From NCBI GenBank assembly GCA_016708765.1, contig JADJFD010000004.1, positions 1 to 64,000 of the forward strand: a DNA stretch of 64,000 nucleotides, in the 5' to 3' direction. The position numbers and the translations under genes are program-made. This document shows, piece by piece, positions 1 to 10,621 of this stretch (position 1 is the stretch's first letter; each line of letters starts with the position of its first letter). The notes below the pieces were generated by a model, which saw only the letters and a list, made by a program, of their open reading frames with translations, had not been told where the DNA came from and did no database searches. This DNA is from Chitinophagaceae bacterium. GTDB lineage: Bacteria > Bacteroidota > Bacteroidia > Chitinophagales > Chitinophagaceae.

Positions 1-78
1 ACACACCAAACAGCCTACTAAAGAAGAAACGAAAGAAGAAAAAAAAAACCGGATTTGTAAAACTTAAAATTAAATGTT

Positions 79-1683
79 ATGTCACTCACAGGGGAGAATG
101 AACAGGGGCTGCGGAAAATAGTTGACCTGACAAGATTGGCCAGCATCTTTATTTTGCTGTTGCATTTTTATTATTATTGCTATGCTGCATTTGAAAAATG
201 GGAAATCAAAAGTACCATTACAGACAGGCTGATGACAAATATCATGCACACTGGCTTATTCAGCAATCAATACACTTCAAAATTTTTGGCGATTGGGTTA
301 CTGGTTATTTCACTGTTAGGAGCACAGGGTAAGAAAGATGATAAAATAAATTGGCGAAGCATCGCCGCTTATTTACTGATTGGTCTTGTTGCTTTCTTTT
401 TGAAGCGGCTTGTTTTAAACAATTGAATTACACCCTGGAAAAATTGCCATTATTTACATGACTGCAACCGGCATTGGCTTTTTACTGATACTTGCTGGTG
501 GCAATTTACTCAGCCGTTTAATCAAATTAAATTTAGGTGATGATGTTTTCAATTCACTGAACGAAACATTTCCGCAAGAAGAAAGGCTTTTGACAAATGA
601 ATATTCTATAAATCTTACAGCCCGGTATAATTTGAAAGGGAGGATAAGAAAAAGCTGGATAAACATCATCAACCCTTTCAGGGGATTATTGGTCATTGGT
701 AGTCCCGGCGCTGGTAAGAGTTGGTTTGTAATTCAGCATGTCATTAAACAGCATATCGAAAAAGGCTTTGCCATGTTTGTGTATGACTTTAAGTACGATG
801 ACCTTTCCAAAATTGTTTACAACTGGCTGCAGCAAAACAAACACAACTATTCAGTAAAGCCATCATTCTACGTTATCAACTTTGATAATCTTTCCGTATC
901 CCACCGCTGCAATCCGTTAGACCCAAACACAATGAATGATATTACAGATGCAACGGAAAGTGCCAGAACAATTCTCTTAGGGTTAAATAGGAATGGATAA
1001 ACAAGCAGGGTGATTTCTTTGTAGAATCACCCATCAATTTTGTTACTGCCATCATTTGGTTTTGCGAAAATATGCCGATGGAAAATATTGCACCCTGCCG
1101 CATGTAATAGAATTGATGCAAGCTGATTATGATGAACTGTTTCCAGTACTCAATACCCAACCAGAAATTGAAGTATTGGTAAATCCATTTATCACGGCTT
1201 ATCAAAACGATGCAATGGAACAATTGGAAGGACAAGTCGCATCTGCAAAAATTGGTATGGCCAAGATTAGCTTCTCCCCAGTTGTATTGGGTGCTTACTG
1301 GCAATGATTTTACATTAGACATCAATAATCCAAAACATCCTAAAATTGTTTGTGTTGGTAACACCGGAGAAACAACAAATTTATGGGGCAGTGTTATCGC
1401 TTTATATTTCAAGATTGATAAGGCAAGTGAATAAAAAAGGGATGCTGAAATGCAGTTTGGTATTTGATGAATTTCCACCATCTATTTCAACAATATGGAC
1501 AGTGAGATAATTAACGATGCTGATAAGCTGAATGAGGAAGTAAGTCGGTACAAAGAGATTCCTGTTGTCTCCAACGTTACCCAACAGCAGGTGCTGGATA
1601 ATTATTACCAAGTGAAGATGGAGGTGAAGCGGTTGATTGGGGAAGAGGTGGAACGGCTAAAGGCGGAGAAAGCCAGTGCTTAA
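79..1683 (+). pseudogene. TraG/MobC-like conjugative coupling ATPase, degraded
   Basis: Remnant of the coupling ATPase that links a relaxosome to the transfer channel in Bacteroidota conjugative or mobilisable elements. The first segment (79-426) is a YWFCY-type N-terminal membrane domain with two hydrophobic helices. The second (458-1000) continues in another frame and carries a Walker A motif, GSPGAGKS, near 700-725. The third (about 1020-1307) and fourth (to about 1434) lie in further frames. A Walker B-like stretch, LVFDEFPP, is readable at about 1455-1480. It is followed almost directly by the C-terminal segment 1495-1683, so roughly the second half of the ATPase core has been deleted. 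At least three frameshifts plus a deletion mean it cannot work. Its neighbours are other broken element genes. Confidence 0.85.
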
Positions 1684-1709
1684 TAAGGTTCTTCCTTATT
1701 CATAAATCG

Positions 1710-2845
1710 TCATTGTCTTTTTTCTTTTTCCTCTTCAATAATTTTCTGCAATTCTTTCACAGTTGGCAAGTTGATTAAATACTTTGAAACAAATACTTGC
1801 TGAGGCAAACCCATCGTTGCATATTTAACAATGCTTCATTTTTGCCGGAACATAAGATTATTCCGATGGGTGTATTATCTCATTATGGCCTTCATTATCC
1901 TTATAATAACTTAGGTACATATTCATCGGCCAGCATCAGCATGGCTGAATTCACCAATTTTAAATCTAAAGTATATGGCATTTTAAAATGCGGTGATAAA
2001 AAAACAAGGTCAATGCGGTAGTGGGTATTATCAAATGTTATCCGCTTTTGCCGGGCTTCAAAACAAAAGCCACGTCCCATTTCAATAAGAAAATTTTGTA
2101 GGTGGGTGATAATGCTTTCCTCCAAATCAGATTCAGTATAAGATGGCTTTTCTTCCAAACCTAAAAACTCCAGCAAATAGGTATTGCGAAATACATCCTC
2201 TGGCTTTACTTCTTTTTGGATAAATATTCATTCAGGACAGCGTTCCTGTCTGTACTTAGTCCGGTTCTTTCGTAGAGAAGGCTATCAATAGCCCGTTTTA
2301 AATCCCTTACTCCCCAATTATTTTTGATGGCCTGTACTTCGTAAAATTTCCTTTTTGTAGCTGAATCAGCCTTAAAAAGCTCTATAAAATGGGAGAAACT
2401 GAGGTTATTTACAAGTAAGGAGCCCTGGGTGTCAGATATCACTATTGTCTCTTTTTGGCTCTGGATGGCTGGATTTAAGCTTATAGATTTGTCGGACAAC
2501 GTCTGACTAATCTTAATTAGCTAAAAATCAGCCTCTTTAATTCGTCAGACAGTGTCATGACGAATTTGGGGATATAAGATATAGCTGCCTGAACAATTTC
2601 AGATTGGTTTCTGCCATCCCTTTCAACCCCTTTTGTTTTAGCCGCTCAGACAACGTTTCCAGAACCTTTTTTCCATAGGAAGCCCTATCCTCACCAAGTT
2701 GCTCATATTCGATTATATGGCATCCGATTATCCAATTTCGCAGGGTCATGGCAACGTTTACCTGCTTTTGTATTCTGTTCAAAAAAAACTGGTTAGTTTC
2801 CTGAATCTTGTGCGTTAATACTTCCAAATTATTCATTGACTTCAT
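1710..2845 (-). pseudogene. DUF1016 (YhcG-type PDDEXK nuclease) gene, degraded
   Basis: Three reading-frame pieces on the minus strand together spell a DUF1016/YhcG family protein. This family has an N-terminal helical domain and a C-terminal PDDEXK nuclease domain and is often carried on mobile elements. The N-terminal piece is 2555-2845, the middle piece 2206-2499 and the nuclease piece 1901-2176, with YRIDLVFL and a DLK motif near 1960-2010. Its last part, including the stretch GLPQQVFVSKYL, continues in shifted frames to a stop at 1710-1712. Breaks lie near 2500-2560, 2180-2205 and 1800-1900. It sits between the coupling-ATPase and integrase remnants. I infer it was cargo of the same element. 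Confidence 0.8.
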
Positions 2846-2881
2846 GGTATCAAAAATTAAGTTTTATAAATAAGCTATGTT

Positions 2882-4162
2882 TTATAAACCCGGCCTGTCA
2901 TCCCATAGTTTTTTAATCATGTATGCTTTTTGTACCTGGTCGGCTTTAATATATCTTCTGAATGCTTTCTCCGTTTTATGTCCGCTGATGGCCATAATTA
3001 AATTGGAAGGGGTGCCATCCAGAAACTCATTGGTGCAAAAATGACCTCCGGCAGGTGGGACATTATCACTCCTTATTTGGGCCTTGTTTCTTCAATTATT
3101 TTATTGCCCCGTTTATGGGTAATCTTAATCTTTTCGTCAATGCCTGCAAGCCGAACAACTTCCTTGATGTAATAATTAAAATTAGGGTTACTCACCTGTG
3201 GCATTTGCATATTATATTTCTCAATCAATATTTTTCGCATCCCTTCTTAAAGGCACAACAACCGTTGATAAAGTTTTTGTTTGATTGACATACAACATAC
3301 CACCTCTTACTTCTTCGGTTTAATGTCTGAATAATCACTAAACCTGAACCCAGTCAGGCAACCTAATACAAACAAGTCCCTGTATTTTTCCAGGTTACTG
3401 TTTGCAGATAAATCAAGATGATATATTAAGGATAATTCCTGCCAGGTGAGATAGACAGCATCAACTTCTTCCTCCATTACCTTATAAGCACCCAAATCCA
3501 TGTAAGGAATAATTTTTTTCCGCATTCTGTCTTTTAGAAATGATTTTAAGTGCTTAATGGTTTTGCCAACACTATTTACTTTTAATCCTTTGATAACTTC
3601 CTTTCTTCTTAGCTGAACAATATCATAGGTGAGATACTTTACAAAGCTCATTAAAATGAACATCAAATGAATCAAAAGTGATGGGCGCCTTTCTGTAGCT
3701 TTCAAAACTTCTTAAGTGAACCTTCATGGCATTGATTACATTAATGGTGCAGTGCTTTACCGTACTTTTGTTTGCTTTCACATAATCATCAATGTTCCAG
3801 TAAACATCAAGGCTTTTTTAGAATCCGACATTTGTTCCAGTTGCCAATTTTGTTGAAGAGGAAAGTTTTCTTTTAAAAACTGCATGGGGCAAGCACTACG
3901 TTTTTTAACGGCGTGTTCTACCATGTCTTCTGCTTTTCTAAGTTTATCCGTTAGAATTTTGTAGCTCACCTACATTGCCGTATTGTGATGGTAAATTCTC
4001 GCTATGGTCCGGTCTTTTTGTTCCAGTAATTTTGTGGAATTGGAATGTCAGTACTTAACAAAATTCTTTGTTCAGCAGAATGGCAATACTGTAAGAAAAT
4101 TAATGAAGTTCCATCTTTACGAACTGCTCCTTTTTGATGATTAACTTGATTGGTTGTCCCAT
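2882..4162 (-). pseudogene. Tyrosine recombinase (mobile-element integrase), degraded
   Basis: Broken tyrosine-family integrase of the Bacteroidota phage/transposon type. The N-terminal arm is readable from an ATG at 4160-4162 (MGQPIKL), then in changing frames with peptides such as SLIFLQYCHSAEQRILL. The core-binding domain and the first catalytic arginine region (LTGFRFSDY) lie in 3307-3705. The C-terminal box (ISGHKTEKAFRRYIKADQ) is in 2882-3050. A variant in the HxxR region reads HTCRRSFC out of frame near 3040-3060. At least five frame changes separate these parts, so no active enzyme is expected. The gene lies at the inner edge of the element remnant, as an integrase would next to its attachment site. 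Confidence 0.85.
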
Positions 4163-4283
4163 AGTTTTATTCTATTTTATTCTATAAAAGAGGAGTCAAG
4201 TAGAATAAAGGTACAAAGCCAATAATTCTGAAAATGTACAAGTAGTTGAAAATCACAACTTTGAAGTTAAGTTAAGTAAGGTG

Positions 4284-4310
4284 AGATAAAGATAGGGTGA
4301 CCCGTCCGGT
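4284..4310. other. GC-rich patch beside the integrase remnant, possible attachment-site scar
   Basis: In an AT-rich intergenic stretch, positions 4284-4310 contain a compact GC-rich run around GGTGACCCGTCCGGTCCGC. Read on the minus strand it ends in GGGTCACC, which resembles the 3' end of a tRNA. No complete tRNA can be folded here. The position just outside the integrase start is where an attachment site would lie. I cannot find the partner copy because the other end of the element is outside the window. Confidence 0.2.
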
Positions 4311-4372
4311 CCGCAAAAAGTTAAAAAGGTTTGATTGATATCAATTCCTTTTACTGCTTTAAAATAAAAACC

Positions 4373-4414
4373 AAAACTGCCCGTTGAATGAGTTCACGGG
4401 CAGTTTTATTTTTT
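4373..4414 (+). terminator. Strong hairpin terminator
   Basis: A perfect 12-bp stem (AAAACTGCCCGT at 4373-4384 with ACGGGCAGTTTT at 4396-4407), an 11-nt loop and a T-rich tail to 4414. The A-rich left arm means it could act in both directions. It separates the element remnant from the L,D-transpeptidase gene. The rest of 4163-4510 holds no gene that I can see. Confidence 0.75.
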
Positions 4415-4510
4415 GGAATGAATTTTGCCTAATTCAAACCCTTCTGAGAAAAGACAATTACCAAAACCCTGCAAGTATTTATTAATGGTTAGTGGCTGCC
4501 CGAAGCAGGC

Positions 4511-5283
4511 ATGGTTAAATTTTTGAAAGTAATGATTAAGAAGTTTCGTAGTTTTTATCTTTTCGTGTCAACCCTTGTTATCACTCTGTTGCATCTGCCT
4601 TTTGCATTTGCAAAATCAGCAACAGGTACTATGTTTTTCAATCCGCCTCCGGGAGATTCGGTAACAAATTCATCAACAGAAATTCCTTCATCAGCTTCTC
4701 TATTAAAGTCAGTTTACGACAGTTTGCATTTGAATGTAAAAGGGTTGACTCAACAGGCATTTGATTATGCTAAGGAAGGTTTTCAAAAATTGGTTGCCGA
4801 AGGTAAATTAGTAAACGACTCTATTATTTCTATTGCCGATTTTAGTTTGCACAGTGGCGAGAAAAGGCTTTTCATCATTGATATGAGAAATTATAAAGTA
4901 TTGTTTAATACGTTAGTAGCGCATGGCAGAAATACCGGAAGGAAATTGCGACTTCTTTTTCAAATCAAAATTCCACTTACAAAAGCAGCCCGGGATTTTA
5001 TATTACTGGCGAAACTTATCAGGGCAAAAATGGCTACTCTTTAAAACTTGAAGGATTAGAAAGAGGCATTAACGATAATGCATTTGAAAGAGGTATTGTT
5101 ATTCATGGAGCAGATTATGTATCTGATGCTTTTGTAAATATGCAAGGCTATATCGGCAGGAGTCAGGGTTGTCCGGCTATTCCTGTTGCTTTGAGCAGAC
5201 CCATTATCAATACTATTAAAAATGGAAGCTGTTTGTTCATTTACCACTCTTCTTATATTGACAGATCAGCCATTCTTAACTAA
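4511..5283 (+). pseudogene. Murein L,D-transpeptidase catalytic-domain protein, single frameshift
   Basis: Exported cell-wall enzyme of the L,D-transpeptidase catalytic-domain family, which makes or remodels 3-3 peptidoglycan cross-links. A signal peptide occupies about residues 1-36 (charged start, long hydrophobic stretch, AFAKS). The first frame runs to VAHGRNTG. One missing A near 4938-4944 (GGAAGGAAA) then throws it out of frame. Restoring it gives a continuous protein with NTGKEIATSFSNQ, FERGIVIHGADYV and the active-site region GRSQGCPAIP, ending at the stop 5281-5283. The catalytic His and Cys are therefore both encoded. The corrected length of about 257 residues is normal for the family. 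I suspect a sequence error rather than a dead gene. Confidence 0.8.
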
Positions 5284-5328
5284 TGCACCTTTGTTTATAA
5301 CGCAGTAGCTTCTCCGGTAGCCAACCTT

Positions 5329-5336
5329 TATCTTTG
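5329..5336 (+). promoter_or_regulatory. Bacteroidota -7 box (TATCTTTG) before the oxidoreductase gene
   Basis: TATCTTTG matches the TAnnTTTG -7 element and lies 16 bases before the ATG at 5353. No TTG sits 19 bases upstream, so only the -7 half is supported. It would drive the operon from 5353 onward with a very short leader. Confidence 0.45.
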
Positions 5337-5352
5337 CGCCTAACATTATATT

Positions 5353-6330
5353 ATGCTAAAGATTGGCGTTTTCGGAGTTGGGCATTTGGGAAAGTTTCAT
5401 CTCAATAATTGGAAAGAGATTACTGAGGTTGAATTAGTGGGGTTTTATGACCCAAACGATGATACTGCTAAAGAAGTTTCTGAGAAATATCAGCTCCCCC
5501 GTTTTTTAGATGCCGACGCTTTAATGGATGCCTGCGATGCAATTGATATCGTTGCTCCAACCAATTTTCATTTTGAATGGTGCGAAAAAGCTATAAAAAA
5601 AGGCAAGCATGTTTTTGTAGAAAAGCCATTGGCAAATACAATGGATGAGGCTAGACAATTAGTAAAGCTTACAAAGGAATCCGATATAAAATTTCAGGTA
5701 GGACATGTTGAACGTTTCAATCCTGCTTTTCTTGCTATAAAAGATATGCCGCTAAATCCGATGTTCATTGAAGTACATCGCCTCGCACAGTTTAACCCAA
5801 GAGGCACCGAAGTAAGTGTGATACTTGATTTAATGATACATGATATTGATATCATATTAAGCATTATTAAAAGCGATGTAAAAACAATTTCTGCAAGTGG
5901 TGTAGGTGTAATGACAGACACACCAGATATTGCAAACGTTAGAATAGAATTTCATAATGGTTGTGTAGCCAATCTTACCAGCAGCAGAATTTCTATGAAA
6001 AAAATGCGGAAGATCAGGTTGTTTCAAAAAGACTCATATATCGGTATTGATTTTTTAAATAAGAAAACAGAAATTATCAAACTAAAAGAAGCAAAGGATT
6101 CTAACGTATTTGCATTTGATATAGAAACTCCCACCGGCACTAAAACGATTGCTATGGCAAACCCGATAGTACCAGAAGTAAATGCCATTAAAAAAGAGTT
6201 GGAAGAATTTCGAGATGCAATTTTAAACAATACAAAAACTGTTGTATCAGAAATGGATGGCCTGATGGCAATGGATGTAGCACATCAGATTTTGGAGAAA
6301 ATCGGCAATAATGTGATTACTCATTCATGA
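5353..6330 (+). CDS. Gfo/Idh/MocA family NAD(P)-dependent oxidoreductase
   Basis: A 325-residue cytoplasmic oxidoreductase of the Gfo/Idh/MocA family. These enzymes use NAD(P) to oxidise or reduce sugars and related ring compounds. The N-terminal Rossmann fold is seen in IGVFGVGHLGKFH (residues 3-15), and the family motif EKPLA is at about residues 95-99. The substrate-binding domain follows, with a DLMIHDID segment around 160. The stop overlaps the start of the next gene in an ATGA, so it is translationally coupled to the polyprenyl glycosylphosphotransferase. That suggests a role in making the sugar which that enzyme loads on lipid. The exact substrate cannot be read from the sequence. Confidence 0.85.
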   Translation: MLKIGVFGVGHLGKFHLNNWKEITEVELVGFYDPNDDTAKEVSEKYQLPRFLDADALMDACDAIDIVAPTNFHFEWCEKAIKKGKHVFVEKPLANTMDEARQLVKLTKESDIKFQVGHVERFNPAFLAIKDMPLNPMFIEVHRLAQFNPRGTEVSVILDLMIHDIDIILSIIKSDVKTISASGVGVMTDTPDIANVRIEFHNGCVANLTSSRISMKKMRKIRLFQKDSYIGIDFLNKKTEIIKLKEAKDSNVFAFDIETPTGTKTIAMANPIVPEVNAIKKELEEFRDAILNNTKTVVSEMDGLMAMDVAHQILEKIGNNVITHS

Positions 6331-7744
6331 AGAGCGGAAAACAAATATCCGTTACATGGTATGCAGTAATTGATTTTGTAACTGCATCATTAGCATGGGC
6401 ATTTTTTTTCTTTATACGAAAATGGGTATTGAAAGAGACAATAACGGACCAAGGAGAAATAATTGTCAATAATAAATTCTGGCTTGGAATAATTTTTATT
6501 CCATTGGGTTGGCTTGCTTTGTACACTTTAGTTGGCTCCTATCGAAAGCTTTATAAAAAATCAAGGCTGTTCGAATTCACTATCACATTTATGTGCAGCT
6601 TTATCGGCACAATCGTCCTATTCTTTCTTTTTTACTTGATGATGTAAAAACAAACTATTCTTATTACTACCTCGCATTTTTCAGTTTATTTACTGTTCAT
6701 TTCATTTTTACTTTTTTAGGTAGATTAATACTACTTAATAAAGTAAAAGGCCAACTGTTAAGTGGGAAAGTGTACTTCAATACATTAATGGTTGGAAGCC
6801 AAGAGACGGCTATGCGTATATTTAAAGAGACAGAAAAAAACTTACATGATGGCGGCTATCGTTATGCCGGATTTCTAACTCCGGACAGCAACGGCAAAAA
6901 CAGCATTCATAAACTGATTCCAAAACTTGGAACTGTTGATGAATTAGAAAATATCATAGCAGAAAATAATATCCGGCTGGTAGTATTGGCAATGGAAAGA
7001 TCAGAGCATGAGCAAATGGAGGACATTATCAACCGGCTTAGCGAAATTGATGTTGAAATTAAAATTCAGCCAAACACATTGGATATAATTTCTGGCTCTG
7101 TAAAGACGAGTAACGTAATGGGTGCTGCGTTAATTGACATGCAAACCGGCCTGATGCCCGAATGGCAACAGAATATTAAACGCCTTATTGATGTTACCGT
7201 TTCTATTTTCAGCTTAATCATTTTATCACCTTTATTAATTTTTGCTGCGCTTCGGGTAAAGTTTTCTTCAGAAGGCCCGGTTTTTTATTCGCAAGAAAGG
7301 ATAGGCTACAAAGGGCACCCATTTCGCATGTACAAATTCAGATCAATGTTCGATAATGCTGAAAAAAATGGTCCTTCACTTTCTTCTGACAATGATGAAC
7401 GGATTACTAAGTGGGGAAAAATAATGCGTAAATGGCGAATTGATGAGCTACCGCAACTCTTAAATATACTACTTGGAGATATGAGTTTGGTTGGGCCAAG
7501 ACCGGAAAGACAATTTTATATTGATCAGATAATTGCGGTCTCGCCTTATTATAAATACCTGCTAAAAGTAAAACCCGGACTTAGTAGTTGGGGAATGGTT
7601 CAGTTTGGTTATGCAGAAAATGTTGAGCAAATGGTAGAGAGAAGTAAATATGATCTATTATATATTGAAAATATTTCACTGGCCCTCGACTTTAAAATAA
7701 TGTTACATACATTACGGATCATCTTTAAAGGGAAGGGCAAGTAA
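6327..7744 (+). pseudogene. Exopolysaccharide polyprenyl glycosylphosphotransferase, single frameshift
   Basis: Membrane initiating sugar transferase that moves a sugar-1-phosphate to undecaprenyl phosphate, the first step of surface-polysaccharide assembly. The N-terminal part (6327-6647) has several membrane helices. The gene continues one frame over through a CoA-binding-like domain to the catalytic bacterial sugar transferase domain, with a hydrophobic helix (IDVTVSIFSLIILSPLL), then YKFRSM and LPQLLNILLGDMSLVGPRPE. The break is in a T6 run at 6628-6633. One extra T restores LFFLFLLDDVKTNYSYY and a 472-residue protein, the usual length. It is coupled by ATGA to the oxidoreductase upstream. 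The lesion is probably a homopolymer error. Confidence 0.85.
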
Positions 7745-7789
7745 TCATATTTAGATTTAAGATTGTATTTTTGAGTAAACTCCAATCTT

Positions 7790-10621
7790 TTGAGAAAATT
7801 CTTTTTTTGTCTGCTGTTGACCCAATGTTCATATATTGTAGCTTACACTCAATATTGGCAACAACAAGTCAATTATACTATTGATGTTTCTTTAAACGAT
7901 AACGACCATACATTAAATGGTTTTGAAAAAATCGAATATATCAATAACTCACCCGACACTTTACATTTTATCTGGTTTCATCTCTGGCCAAATGCGTATA
8001 AAAATGATAAGACCGCTTTCACCGATCAAACTTTAGAAAACGGAAATACTAAGTTTTATTTTTCCAATACAGAAGACAGAGGTTATATCAACCGGTTGGA
8101 TTTTAAAGTTGGCAACAGCACTGCAGCAATCGAAGATCATCCGCAACATATAGATATTGTGAAAATTCTTTTGCCTTCTCCTTTACTGCCCGGGCAAAAA
8201 ACAATTATCACCACTCCTTTTCATGTCAAGCTTCCTTATAATTTTTCCAGAGGCGGACATGATGGCGAAAGTTATCAGGCCACACAGTGGTATCCGAAAC
8301 CTGCAGTTTATGATAAAAACGGATGGCATCCAATGACCTATTTAGATCAGGGAGAATTTTACAGTGAGTTCGGAAGTTTTGATGTAAGCATAACCCTTCC
8401 AAAAAACTATGTTGTTGCTGCAACAGGTGAATTACAAAATGCAGAAGAAAAAAACTGGTTAAAGACAAGAAGCTCTTTTTCATGGGAACCACTAAAAGAA
8501 AAAGAGAAAACAAAGTATGGACAAGTAAAAACGAAGGTTCAGCTTTTCCCAGAAACAGCAAAAGAAAGCAAAACGCTTCGCTACAAACAAAACAATGTGC
8601 ATGACTTTGCATGGTTTGCCGATAAACGATTTATTGTTAATCATGATACTTGTAAATTGGCTTCAGGAAAAATTATCGATGCTTTTACTTTCTATACTCC
8701 ATCACACAAAGAAAACTGGAGTAATACAATTCAAAATGCTAAAGATGCCGTCAGGCATTATTCAAATTTAATTGGAGAATATCCATACAGCATTGTTCAG
8801 GTAGTGCAAGGCCCTGAAAGCTTCGGCGGCGGTATGGAATATCCAACGATAACAGTAATCTCGCCAAGTGAAAATAAAAAATCATTAGGCAATACCATTG
8901 CACATGAAATTGGTCACAACTGGTTTTACGGCGTCCTTGGAAGCAATGAAAGAAAACATCCGTGGATGGATGAAGGCATGAATAGCTTTTATGATGACAA
9001 GTATAAAGAAAATAAATACGGCAAACAGGCAGATATTGCAAGACTTGCTTTTGAAACAAAAGCTGCAACAAAAACAGATCAGCCAATAGAAACTTCTTCG
9101 GAAAAATTTAGCGAAGCAAATTATGGATTAGTGGCCTATTACAAAGCAGCTGAGTGGATGCGATACCTTGAAACGGAATTAGGTGCTGCAACATTTAATA
9201 AAGCCATGCAAGAGTATTATAATAAATGGCAATTCAAACATCCGCAACCTGAAGATTTCAAAAGTACATTAGAAGAAAGCTCTGGTAAAAATCTTGATTC
9301 TATTTTTTCTTATCTCACCAAAATCGGCACATTACCAAATCAAGAACGTACAGGAACAACTACCACTTCAATTTTTAGTTTTAAAACATTGAATGAGTAT
9401 GCTAAAAAACCTACAAAGAATCTGATACTTGTTGGACCGGCTATTGGTGCAAACTATTATGATAAATTCATGATTGGTGCATTTGTAACAAATATGAAAC
9501 TCCCGCCTTCACCATTTCAATTTTTAATTGCCCCAATGTACTCGACAGGCGCAAAAAAATTGACAGGTCTAGGGTTGGCTAATTATAGTTTTTACCCCAA
9601 TTCTTTATTTCAAAAAATAGATATAGGTGTAAGTGGTTCTACATTCACAGTAGACCAGTTTACCAATAGTGATAATAATAAAAGCAATCTTGGCTTTACT
9701 AAAGTTGTACCCGGCATTAGGCTTACTTTAAAAGAAAAAGACCCGAGAAGTGAACGACATCGTTTTATTCAGTTCAAATCATATTTGTTTAAGGAAGATG
9801 CTTTACAGTTCTACCGTGACACTGTAATTGTTGGCTTAGACACTACCATTACTTTTAAAAATAGAACAGTTACAGATAGCAGAACACTGAACCAATTAAG
9901 ATTTGTTGTAGAAAATAATAGAGTCCTATACCCTTATAGTGGTGAATTAAAAATTGAACAAGGAAAAGATTTTGTGAGAGCTGGCTTTACAGGAAAGTAT
10001 TTCTTTAACTATGCTAAAAAGGGTGGCCTTGATGTTAGGTTGTTTGTAGGCAAATTCTTTTATACCAGTTCTAAAACGATCAACAAACAATTTGAAACCG
10101 ATAGGTATCATTTAAATATGACTGGGGCAAACGGTTATGAAGATTATACTTACAGCGATTATTTTGTCGGACGAAATGAATTTAATGGTTTTGTCAGTCA
10201 GCAAATAATGGTTCGGGATGGTGGATTTAAAGTAAGGACAGATTTATTGGCCGACAAAGTTGCTAAAACCGATGACTGGTTAATTGCTGCTAATATTAGT
10301 ACAACTATTCCATCAGCCTTTAACCCATTAGAGTTGTTGCCATTTAAAATTCCGCTTAAATTTTTTGTTGATATTGGCACTTATGCCGAAGCATGGAAAC
10401 AAGGCTCCGATGCCGATCGGTTTTTGTATGATATGGGACTACATATTCCTTTGTTGAAAGAAACAATTAATATTTACATACCACTTCTGTATAGCAAAGT
10501 GTACAAAGATTATATACAATCAACATCACTCAAAAAAGAAAGATTCTGGAAAAAGATTTCTTTCTCCATAGATATTTCAAATTTTAGTTTCAGAAAGATT
10601 GATCGCCAATTGAATTTCTGA
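7790..10621 (+). CDS. M1 family zinc metallopeptidase, exported
   Basis: A 943-residue M1-family (aminopeptidase N-like) peptidase that removes residues from peptides, probably in the periplasm or at the outer membrane. The TTG start gives a signal peptide (MRKFFFCLLLTQCSYIVAYT). The beta-sheet N-domain is followed by the exopeptidase motif GGGMEYPT near residue 347. The zinc site HEIGH begins at His372 and the third ligand is Glu395 in WMDEG, the proper HEXXH-X18-E spacing. The last 400 residues, rich in aromatic beta strands, are longer than in a plain M1 enzyme and look like an extra beta-rich module. Its stop overlaps the next ATG by one base, so the two are cotranscribed. Confidence 0.85.
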   Translation: MRKFFFCLLLTQCSYIVAYTQYWQQQVNYTIDVSLNDNDHTLNGFEKIEYINNSPDTLHFIWFHLWPNAYKNDKTAFTDQTLENGNTKFYFSNTEDRGYINRLDFKVGNSTAAIEDHPQHIDIVKILLPSPLLPGQKTIITTPFHVKLPYNFSRGGHDGESYQATQWYPKPAVYDKNGWHPMTYLDQGEFYSEFGSFDVSITLPKNYVVAATGELQNAEEKNWLKTRSSFSWEPLKEKEKTKYGQVKTKVQLFPETAKESKTLRYKQNNVHDFAWFADKRFIVNHDTCKLASGKIIDAFTFYTPSHKENWSNTIQNAKDAVRHYSNLIGEYPYSIVQVVQGPESFGGGMEYPTITVISPSENKKSLGNTIAHEIGHNWFYGVLGSNERKHPWMDEGMNSFYDDKYKENKYGKQADIARLAFETKAATKTDQPIETSSEKFSEANYGLVAYYKAAEWMRYLETELGAATFNKAMQEYYNKWQFKHPQPEDFKSTLEESSGKNLDSIFSYLTKIGTLPNQERTGTTTTSIFSFKTLNEYAKKPTKNLILVGPAIGANYYDKFMIGAFVTNMKLPPSPFQFLIAPMYSTGAKKLTGLGLANYSFYPNSLFQKIDIGVSGSTFTVDQFTNSDNNKSNLGFTKVVPGIRLTLKEKDPRSERHRFIQFKSYLFKEDALQFYRDTVIVGLDTTITFKNRTVTDSRTLNQLRFVVENNRVLYPYSGELKIEQGKDFVRAGFTGKYFFNYAKKGGLDVRLFVGKFFYTSSKTINKQFETDRYHLNMTGANGYEDYTYSDYFVGRNEFNGFVSQQIMVRDGGFKVRTDLLADKVAKTDDWLIAANISTTIPSAFNPLELLPFKIPLKFFVDIGTYAEAWKQGSDADRFLYDMGLHIPLLKETINIYIPLLYSKVYKDYIQSTSLKKERFWKKISFSIDISNFSFRKIDRQLNF

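Noticed and set aside
942..1481. 179-residue minus-strand frame opposite the TraG-like remnant
   Set aside because: The plus strand spells known coupling-ATPase motifs across this stretch. The minus frame does not match anything.
4163..4510. A tRNA or tmRNA near the GC-rich patch at 4284
   Set aside because: No cloverleaf, T arm or anticodon stem can be drawn. Only a short 3'-end-like string is present.
6628..6633. Programmed frameshifting at the T6 run in the sugar transferase
   Set aside because: Eight other genes or sites show the same type of break at unrelated runs, and no stimulatory structure is apparent. A sequence error is simpler.
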